Shown: piece after piece, positions 55,505-64,000 of the stretch
Position numbering within the stretch: position 1 is the first letter of the stretch
Layout of the letters: every line of letters begins with the position of its first letter
Source of the DNA: Opitutia bacterium
GTDB lineage: Bacteria; Verrucomicrobiota; Verrucomicrobiia; Opitutales; UBA953
Direction of reading: 5' to 3'
Assembly: GCA_003569245.1 (NCBI GenBank)
Contig: BGOM01000015.1
Span: forward strand, 186,001 to 250,000
Length of the DNA stretch: 64,000 nt
Position numbers and translations under genes: made by a program
The notes under the pieces: model-generated
What the model was told of the DNA's origin: nothing
The model's database searches: none
Seen by the model: only the letters and a program-made list of their open reading frames with translations

Positions 55505-58149
55505 ATGCCCCGCCTCTTGGCCTTCAACTGCCTCCTGCTGCTCGCCGTCACCTTGCGCGCGGGCGGATTATTCGAGGCTGGTGCCTGGGCTCCGGTCGTA
55601 CTCCCGGCGACGCCGGAGACGGAGGAATGGTACGCCGCCCAGACCTTGCTCGATTGGTGCGAGCGCGTCACCGGCGTCCGCCCGGAACTGATCGCGGAGC
55701 AACCTGGGGTCGCCTTGCCCGCCCGCGGGCTCTTCGTCGGTCGCACCGCCGCGTGGCAGGCGTTGCGGCGCCCGCTACCCGACGTGGAAGGCGACCTGCT
55801 GGTGCGCGACGTCGAAGGCGAGGCGCTGTTCCTGCTCGGAACGAATCCCCTCGCGACACGCGCCGCGGTCGGCCGGTTCTGCGAGCAGGCGCTCGGCGTC
55901 TGCTTCGCCTTCCCCGGCCCGCGCGGCGCCGATTGGGTCATGCGGTCGTCGGTGGGCGTGCCTGCCGCCGAACGTTTCCGCCCGGCCTTCGCGTGGCGCG
56001 AGATCTCCGGCCTGTCCAACGAGCTCTCCCAGGAATGGGCCTATAACGTCGGCTACGGCAAAGCCCCGGAGTTTTCGCACGGCTTTTTCCGCGCCTTCAA
56101 CCAGGAGGTCTTCGCCGATTTCCTGGAAGATTTTGAAAACTATCGAAGTCCGGAGGGTTCGGCCCGGAGGACAGCCAATGCCTTCCCGCGGTCGGCACCG
56201 GTACGGGCAGGTGAGGGCAAGGCCCAGATTGATCCCGTAAGCCGGGCTTCGAGCCTTGGGTGATTTCCCTCTCATCCGATAAACCCTTTTACGAGGCCTC
56301 CCCGTTTTACGATGAAGAGTGGTGGGATGTTTGGCCGCGGCCGAAGCCCGACTTCGATGGGTACGACCCGATGCCGCGCCTCAAGGTCCCGTCGGCGGTG
56401 GAGATCGGCGCGCGCTACACGCGCGACTGGTTCCACCAGCACCCCGGTGCGTTCAGCGTGCCGTTCGGCGTCAATGACACCTTGCGCTTCCTTGGCTCCC
56501 CGCCGTCCGAGGGTTGGTATCGCGACCGTCCGGTGCGGACCGATTACGTGATGGGCTACCTCAACGAAGTCGCCCAGTCGTTCTGGGAACCGTCGGGTGA
56601 CCTCTCCGGCCTGCGCCACGCCATCGGGACGCTGGGCTACCTGCAGACCTTGCGCGCCCCGACGATCCGCCTGCACCCGGCGATCTTCCCCTGGATCTGC
56701 GCCGACCGCAGCGCCTACGCCAACCCCGACTTCGCCGCGATGGAATCGGTCAACCTCGCCGCCTGGGTGCGCTCCGGCGTCCGACGGGTCGGCGCTTACG
56801 ATTATTGGTACGGCGCCGACTACACCGTCCCGCGCGTGTCTTTCCGGGCGCAGGCCGACGCCATCCGCACGGTGCACGCCGCCGGGGTCGTCGGTTGGTA
56901 CGCCGAGCTGGCCCCGCTCTGGGCCTTCGACGCCCCGAAGGCTTGGTTGGGCGCGAAGCTCCTCCAGGATCCCGGTCAGGATGCGGAGGCCCTGCTCGCG
57001 ACCTGGTTCGCCGCGGCCTACGGTCCCGCGGCCGCCGAGATGCGCGCGGCTTACCGTGTCCTCGAGGGCGCGTGGGAACGCGACGCGCGCGCCGGGGGCG
57101 TCGACCAGTGGATCCGCCATTTCCGTACCGAAGGGTCGACCTTCGTGCTCACTTCGGCGGAGCTCGCCGCGGTCTCCGCGCGGGTCGAGGCCGCGCGTCG
57201 CCTCCTCGCGGCCCAGGATAAGCCCACGTTCCGGCTCGCCAACCAACGCTGGCGCCTCGAGCAGTTCGCCGAGGCCTGGGCCTTGAGTTGTGCCTTCCGC
57301 GGTGTTGTCGCGACCCGTCGCGCCGCCGATCCGGCCAACGCCGCCGAAGCCGTCGCCCAGCTCAGCGCCTTATCCGCCGCCGAGTCCGCCTACCGACGGG
57401 CGGAGTCCACCTTCAACACCGCGTGGGGGGCGTATGGACTCCCGGTCGCCTGGAGCCGTTTCGCCGCCACCAATCCTCGCCCCGAGTGGCTCGACGCCGC
57501 CATGCCCTACGGTTTCGCGCGGGTGGCCGGACCTACGCGACGGGCGCTCGCCACCTGGGCCGCCGGCGACACGCTCGGCAACGGCGCCGTGCTCTGGAGG
57601 CTCGCCCAATTGCCGGAAGACCGCGAACGTCTCCAAGCGCGCATGGAGCACACCAAGGACCGTAATCACGGCGGCGCTTACTTCATCGGCGAACTCAGCC
57701 CGAGTCGGCGTAACCAGGTGAACGGGCGTCCGGAGGATGAGTCGACCAACTACAACGCCCATATCCTCGCCCCGGCAGGAAAGATCAAAGGGGTTCCCTA
57801 CACGAATAGAGGAGATGTCGGCAGCGGTTGGAGCGACCGCCTCGTCCCCGGCTTCATCCTGGATTTTCAAGTGGAGCTGGATGCGGCGAAGACCCGCGAC
57901 CCCGAAGCCAAGGCTCGGCTGGTGCTGACTTTCACCGACGGGAAAAAGACGCGGACGATCGCGCAGGAATGCCGCCCGACCGGCGGACGCTTGGTGGTGG
58001 AAGTTCCCGACGGCTTCGACTGGGGTGTTGCTGGTCAACCCGACGACTGGCGCGGGGAAATCAAGTATTCGCTCCGGTATGAACTGACCTTCGAGAAGGA
58101 GGTTGCGGTCAAGGAGATCGACCTTGTGCTGTGGAGCCCTCGCCGCTGA
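55505..58149 (+). pseudogene. Secreted DUF4838-type protein (glycoside-hydrolase-like), split by a frameshift near 56239-56240
   Basis: Signal-peptide-like N-terminus (MPRLLAFNCLLLLAVTLRAG); N-terminal half ends in ORF 55253-56263, C-terminal half in ORF 56260-58149. Confidence 0.7.
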
Positions 58150-58152
58150 GCC

Positions 58153-58749
58153 ATGGTCAAGCGCCTCTTCGATATCTTCTTCGCCCTCGGGTGGCTCGTG
58201 CTCTTCACCCCGCTCATGCTGGTCGTCGCCGGACTCGTCCGCCTGAAACTGGGTTCCCCGGTGCTCTTCATCCAGGAACGCCCCGGGCTGCGCGGGCGGC
58301 CCTTCCGCATGGTGAAATTCCGCACCATGACCGACGAGCGCGGCCCCGATGGGCAGCTCCTGCCCGACGAGCTGCGTCTCACCGCCTTCGGGAAATTCCT
58401 CCGCGCCTCCACCCTCGACGAGTTTCCCGAGATGTGGAACGTGCTCGTCGGCGACATGAGCGTCGTCGGCCCGCGCCCGCTCCTGATGCGCTACCTCCCG
58501 CGTTACGACGCCTTCCAGGCCCGGCGCATGGAAGTGAAACCCGGCGTCACCGGCTGGGCCCAGGTCAACGGCCGCAACGCCCTCAGCTGGGAGCAGAAGT
58601 TCGCCTACGACGTCTGGTACGTCGACCACCGCACCCTCTGGCTCGACCTGAAGATCGTGGTCCTGACCTTCTTCAAGGTCTTCGCGCGCTCCGGCATCAA
58701 CTCGGACAAAGCGGCGACGATGGAGGAGTTTCGGGGTGGCAAGAGTTAG
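58153..58749 (+). CDS. Initiating sugar transferase (PglC/WbaP catalytic-domain family)
   Basis: KRLFDIFFALGWLVLFTPLML; VKFRTMTDERG; LDEFPEMWNVLVGDMSVVGPRPLLM; VKPGVTGWAQVNGRN. Confidence 0.95.
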   Translation: MVKRLFDIFFALGWLVLFTPLMLVVAGLVRLKLGSPVLFIQERPGLRGRPFRMVKFRTMTDERGPDGQLLPDELRLTAFGKFLRASTLDEFPEMWNVLVGDMSVVGPRPLLMRYLPRYDAFQARRMEVKPGVTGWAQVNGRNALSWEQKFAYDVWYVDHRTLWLDLKIVVLTFFKVFARSGINSDKAATMEEFRGGKS

Positions 58750-58799
58750 CTGGCCGGCTGGCCAGTGGGCCAGCTGACTAGGAGCCAGCCGCCAGCCAA
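58745..58799. repeat. 8-bp-period array filling the gap between convergent genes
   Basis: GTTAGCTG GCCGGCTG GCCAGTGG GCCAGCTG, then GCCAGCC GCCAGCC. Confidence 0.8.
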
Positions 58800-59900
58800 C
58801 TACGCCTTCTTCACGCCCAACGGCCGCAGGACCGGATCGCGGGCCAGCGGCAGTTCGACCGTTACGCCGCCATTCTGCGCGGATTGATAGAGGGCGAGGA
58901 TGAGCTCGACGGCCTTGCGGCCTTCGGCGCCGTCGACCGCGGGTGGTCGGCCGGCGCGGATCGCCTCGATGGCGTCGACCAGGTTAAGCCGGTGCCAGCC
59001 GTGGCTGATCGCCTTGGGGTCGGCCGCGCCGGCGCCACCGGTCTCCGCCGCGGAAGCGAGGAACCCGGCGTCGGCGGGCAGGGGAGGGTCGAACTCAAAG
59101 GACGTCAGCTTGTCGTCGCGCAGGACCGCCGCGCCCTTCGTGCCGTGGATACGGATCTCGGCGGGGAAGCCGGTGGCCGACCAGCAGGCCGTCGAGCCGG
59201 CCAGCGTGGCGCGGGCGCCATTGGCGAATTCGATCCAGCCGACGGCGATGTCCTCGACCTCGATGCCGGCGTGCGCGACCAGACCGAGGGTGGCCGAGAC
59301 ACGCTTCACCGGTCCGAGGAACCAGAGGAGCAGGTCGATGGTGTGGATACCTTGGTTCATCAAGGCCCCGCCCCCGTCGAGCGCGTAGGTCCCGCGCCAG
59401 GCGGCGGAGTCGTAATAGGCCTGGGTCCGCCACCAAGGGATGAGGGCCGAGGCCAACGTCACCGGACCGAAGCGGCCCGCGTCGAGGGCGGCCTTCAGCG
59501 CGATCGACCCGCGCACGTAGCGGCGGGGCAGGATTCCGGCGACCGTCACGCCGGCGGCGCGCGCGGCGGCGATCAGTTCGTCGCATTTCGCCAAGGTGAC
59601 CTCCAGCGGCTTCTCGACGACCACGTGCTTGCCCGCGCGGATGCACGCGAGGGCGGGGGCGAGGTGGTCGCCGCTGGGGGTGCACAGGCAGACGACATCG
59701 ACCGCGGGGTCGGCCAGGAGCGCTTCCGGCGTCACGGCGACGGCGCACCCATGGGTGGCGGCGAAGGCGGCGGCCTTCGCGGGGGTCCGGTTATAGGCCG
59801 CGACCAGGCGCGCGTCGGGGATCTCAGCCAAGGCCTTGGCGTGGAACTCGGCGATCATGCCGGTTCCCCAGATGCCGAACCCGAGCGGTCGTTGGGACAT
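58800..59900 (-). CDS. Gfo/Idh/MocA family oxidoreductase
   Basis: LGFGIWGTGMIAEFHAKALAEIPDARLVAAYNRTPAKAAAFA; KHVVVEKPLEVT. Confidence 0.92.
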   Translation of the reverse strand: MSQRPLGFGIWGTGMIAEFHAKALAEIPDARLVAAYNRTPAKAAAFAATHGCAVAVTPEALLADPAVDVVCLCTPSGDHLAPALACIRAGKHVVVEKPLEVTLAKCDELIAAARAAGVTVAGILPRRYVRGSIALKAALDAGRFGPVTLASALIPWWRTQAYYDSAAWRGTYALDGGGALMNQGIHTIDLLLWFLGPVKRVSATLGLVAHAGIEVEDIAVGWIEFANGARATLAGSTACWSATGFPAEIRIHGTKGAAVLRDDKLTSFEFDPPLPADAGFLASAAETGGAGAADPKAISHGWHRLNLVDAIEAIRAGRPPAVDGAEGRKAVELILALYQSAQNGGVTVELPLARDPVLRPLGVKKA

Positions 59901-59903
59901 GGC

Positions 59904-60200
59904 GGGAGTTAGAGGGCAAGTGAGCGAGGGGGCAAGAGGACAGCGTCAGAGGCAACACGAGTTGACCCGTTGACACGCTGGCAAGGGGTGGACCCCGTTG
60001 GCAGGTTGATAAGCTGGTGAGGGCAGAAATATCTCCAACCGCTTACCGCCTACCGCTACCACCTTTTATGGGTAGGGCCCGGACCGCGTCACGACATAGC
60101 TCCTTCCCCTCGCCCCTGTTAACGTGGTCCCTAAGCCTTGGGTTTGTCGATCTTGTCAACGTGTCAACTTGCCAGCCGGCCAGCTAGTGGCCTGGCCGCC
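59904..60200. repeat. Complex of short-period arrays: 8-bp at 59904-59943, 59961-59992, 59997-60020 and 60153-60200; 7-bp at 60036-60063
   Basis: GTTGACCC GTTGACAC GCTGGCAA; GTTGGCAG GTTGATAA GCTGGTGA; CAACCGC TTACCGC CTACCGC TACCACC; TTGTCAAC GTGTCAAC TTGCCAGC CGGCCAGC. Confidence 0.85.
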
Positions 60201-60249
60201 TTTTTTCTGGCCTTAACCCCGGGCTTCGGAGAGTTTTCCCGCACTGCTT

Positions 60250-61302
<1,053 letters not shown>

Positions 61303-61307
61303 CTTCC

Positions 61308-62177
61308 ATGAAAGGCATCATCCTCGCCGGCGGCTCCGGCACCCGTCTGCATCCTCTGACCCAGGTCATGAGCAAGCAGCTCCTGCCGGTGTACGACAAG
61401 CCGATGATCTACTACCCGCTGTCCGTGCTCATGCTGGCGGGTATCCGGGAGATCCTGATCATCTCCACGCCGCAGGACCTGCCGCGCTTCCGGGAAGTCC
61501 TCGGTGACGGCTCGCGCATCGGCTGCCGTTTCGACTACGTCGAGCAGGCGGTCCCCAACGGGCTCGCCCAGGCTTTCGTGCTGGGCGAGAAGTTCATCGG
61601 CGCCGACGACGTGTGCCTCGTCCTCGGCGATAACATCTTCTACTCCGCCGGCTTCGGCGAACTCCTGAAGTCCTGCCGTGCCCCGCGGGGCGGCGTCGTC
61701 TTCGCCTACCATGTCAAGGACCCCGAGCGCTTCGGCGTGGTCGAGTTCGACGCGGCCGGCAAAGCCGTCTCCATCGAGGAGAAGCCCAAGGCGCCGAAGT
61801 CCAGCTTTGCCGTCCCCGGGCTCTACTTCTATGACAACTCCGTCGTCGGCATCGCCAAGGCGCTCAAGCCCTCGGCGCGCGGCGAATACGAGATCACCGA
61901 CGTCAACCGCGAGTATCTCCGTCAGGGCAAGCTGAGCGTCAAGGTCCTCCCGCGCGGCACCGCCTGGCTCGACACCGGCACCTTCGACTCCCTCCTGCAG
62001 GCCTCGCAGTTCGTCCAGATCGTCGAGGCCCGCCAGGGCTTCAAGATCGGCTGCATCGAGGAGATCGCCTGGCGCCGCGGCTACATCGACGACGCCCAGC
62101 TGCTCAAGCTCGCCGAGCCCATCGCCAAGTCGGGCTACGGCGAATACCTCAAGGCTCTTGTCGGCCAGAAGCACTGA
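61308..62177 (+). CDS. rfbA: Glucose-1-phosphate thymidylyltransferase
   Basis: [39 protein letters not shown]. Confidence 0.97.
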   Translation: MKGIILAGGSGTRLHPLTQVMSKQLLPVYDKPMIYYPLSVLMLAGIREILIISTPQDLPRFREVLGDGSRIGCRFDYVEQAVPNGLAQAFVLGEKFIGADDVCLVLGDNIFYSAGFGELLKSCRAPRGGVVFAYHVKDPERFGVVEFDAAGKAVSIEEKPKAPKSSFAVPGLYFYDNSVVGIAKALKPSARGEYEITDVNREYLRQGKLSVKVLPRGTAWLDTGTFDSLLQASQFVQIVEARQGFKIGCIEEIAWRRGYIDDAQLLKLAEPIAKSGYGEYLKALVGQKH

Positions 62178-62180
62178 ACG

Positions 62181-63260
62181 ATGCGCCGCCAGATTCCGCC
62201 CCTCACTTCCCTTCGCTTCCTCGCGGCCCTCTGGGTCTTCGTCTTCCATCTCTACCTCTGGCATGGCGGCAAGGCGCCGGGGGTCCTCGACCGGCTCCTG
62301 CTGGCGGGACCGCTCGGCATGGCGTTCTTCTTCGTCTTATCCGGGTTCATCCTCGCGCACTCCGCCGCCGGCACGGATCCCCTTGGTTCCTACCGTGCGT
62401 ATGCCGCGCGACGCTTCGCCCGGATCTACCCGATCTACCTCTTCGTGCTCCTGTCGAGCTGGGCCTTCGTCGGCTTCGCCGGGGAGCTCGGCGAATCGCC
62501 GATCCGCTCCGGGGTCGCGCACGGGGTGGCCGACCTGACCCTCACCAACGCCTGGTTTCCGCAGATGTTCATGGGCGGCTTCATCCGGAACGGGACCTGG
62601 TCCCTCTCCGTGGAGGCTTTCTTCTACGCGCTCTTCCCGCTCGTCTTCTTCCATGCCAAGGGGCTCTCCGACCGCGCGCTCGTCATCGGTATCCGCTGGG
62701 CGGTCGGCCTGCTGTGCTTTTTCTCCCTGATGGGCAAATACGTTCAGCCGTTCGACCCTGGCGTCCGCTTCGCCGTCTTCTACTCCATGCCGATTTTCCG
62801 CCTGCCGGAGTTCGTCGCCGGAGTCTTCGCGGGGGTCCTCGCCACCCGTGACAGCGTTCCGGCGCCGACCGGTCGGACCGCGGTCTGGACCGTCATCGGG
62901 ACGGTCCTGCTCGTGATCATCTTCGCCAAAGCGCTCCCCGAGGTGGCCCTGGGGGTCTTCCTCGTGCCCTGCCTCCTCGTGGTCTTCGCCTACTTCGCCC
63001 GTCGCGAGGACGGTCCCGCCGTGCGCCTGTTCTCCCACCCGGTCTTCGTGTTCCTCGGCGAAGCCAGCTTCGCGCTCTACCTCGTGCAGCTCGTCACCTT
63101 GCCCCTCTTCGCCGTCCACGCGAAGGCCATGGATCGCAACCAGGCGGTCGCGCTCTGCTTCGTGGTCACCCTGGCGCTCGCCTGCCTGGCGCATCTGCTG
63201 GTCGAACGCCCGCTGCGTCCGCTCGTCGCCCGCCGGCTTTCGCCGCGGCCCCCCGCATGA
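62181..63260 (+). CDS. Acyltransferase 3 family membrane protein
   Basis: LTSLRFLAALWVFVFHLYLWHGG; GFILAHSAAG; NGTWSLSVEAFFYALFP. Confidence 0.9.
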   Translation: MRRQIPPLTSLRFLAALWVFVFHLYLWHGGKAPGVLDRLLLAGPLGMAFFFVLSGFILAHSAAGTDPLGSYRAYAARRFARIYPIYLFVLLSSWAFVGFAGELGESPIRSGVAHGVADLTLTNAWFPQMFMGGFIRNGTWSLSVEAFFYALFPLVFFHAKGLSDRALVIGIRWAVGLLCFFSLMGKYVQPFDPGVRFAVFYSMPIFRLPEFVAGVFAGVLATRDSVPAPTGRTAVWTVIGTVLLVIIFAKALPEVALGVFLVPCLLVVFAYFARREDGPAVRLFSHPVFVFLGEASFALYLVQLVTLPLFAVHAKAMDRNQAVALCFVVTLALACLAHLLVERPLRPLVARRLSPRPPA

Positions 63261-63667
63261 GCGCCCCGCTCGTCCAGCTCGTCGATATCCCCCAGCGCGG
63301 CGACGCCCGGGGCGGTCTGGCCGTGGCCGAGCTCGGCGTGGCGCTGCCGTTCCCGGTGCGGCGCGCCTACTGGATTTACGGGACAAGCCCCGGAGTCAGC
63401 CGCGGTTTTCATGCTCATAAACGGCTGCGCCAGCTCTGCGTCTGCGTCGCCGGCTCCGTGCGCCTGAGCCTGTTCGACGGCCGCCGCGAAGAGAGCGTCG
63501 TCCTCGACTCGCCGGCCCAGGGACTCCTCGTCGGCCCAGGTCTCTGGCGGGAGATGCATGACTTCTCTCCCGATTGCGTGCTGATGGTCTTCGCCGACGC
63601 CGAATACGACGAAGCCGATTACATCCGCGACCGCGACCAATTCATCCGCCATGTTCATTCATCCTAG
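63257..63667 (+). CDS. FdtA/QdtA-like cupin dTDP-4-oxo-6-deoxyhexose 3,4-ketoisomerase
   Basis: [67 protein letters not shown]. Confidence 0.9.
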   Translation: MSAPLVQLVDIPQRGDARGGLAVAELGVALPFPVRRAYWIYGTSPGVSRGFHAHKRLRQLCVCVAGSVRLSLFDGRREESVVLDSPAQGLLVGPGLWREMHDFSPDCVLMVFADAEYDEADYIRDRDQFIRHVHSS

Positions 63668-64000
63668 CGCCGACGTGCAGTCGAAGCAGATCGGCGAAGG
63701 GACGCGGATCTGGCAGTTCGTGGTGGTCCTGCCCGGGGCGGTCATCGGCCGCGACGGCAATATCTGCTCCCATTGCTTCATCGAGAACCAGGTCGTCGTG
63801 GGCGACCGCGTCACGGTCAAGTGCGGTGTCCAGCTGTGGGACGGCGTGACGTTGGAGGACGACGTCTTCGTCGGCCCGAACGCCACATTCACCAACGACC
63901 TTGCCCCGCGGTCGCGCAACGCGGCGGCGCAGCTATTGCCGACCCTGGTCAGGAAAGGCGCCTCCATCGGCGCCAACGCGACCATCCTGCCCGGACTCAC
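63651..64000 (+). CDS. Left-handed beta-helix N-acyltransferase (FdtC/WbbJ-like), truncated by the window end
   Basis: [83 protein letters not shown]. Confidence 0.88.
   Translation, partial: MFIHPSADVQSKQIGEGTRIWQFVVVLPGAVIGRDGNICSHCFIENQVVVGDRVTVKCGVQLWDGVTLEDDVFVGPNATFTNDLAPRSRNAAAQLLPTLVRKGASIGANATILPGL

Overview
This 64 kb window is high-GC bacterial DNA, probably Opitutaceae/Verrucomicrobiota-like (inferred from gene content, not proven). From left to right it holds: (i) a short housekeeping stretch with a CBS/CorC-type protein, lgt, a DegT aminotransferase, a glutaredoxin and an OmpR-type regulator; (ii) two adjacent giant autotransporters of 2739 and 2878 aa, followed by a terminator and tRNA-Glu(UUC); (iii) a surface-polysaccharide locus of about 40 kb. 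That locus has GDP-fucose, UDP-ManNAcA, CMP-Kdo and dTDP-3-acylamino-sugar genes, plus Wzx, two polymerase/ligase-like membrane proteins, a PglC/WbaP-type initiating transferase, at least six glycosyltransferases, heparinase II/III and DUF4838 proteins, and an EpsI-domain protein. Three observations stand out. First, intergenic gaps repeatedly carry phased short-period arrays (6, 7 or 8 bp), built from variable leading bases plus a constant tail such as NNGYCARC. They often occur as inverted pairs, and some overlap the stop codon of the upstream gene. I do not recognise this element family. Second, the locus contains a scattered acyl-carrier module (two ACPs, a KAS III, a ketoreductase and an AMP ligase) that could make a hydroxyacyl group for sugar acylation. 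Third, five single-base frameshifts lie between 35 and 61 kb. Each can be repaired by changing a short homopolymer by one base, so assembly errors are the leading explanation. All functions are inferred from motifs by eye; no database search was run.
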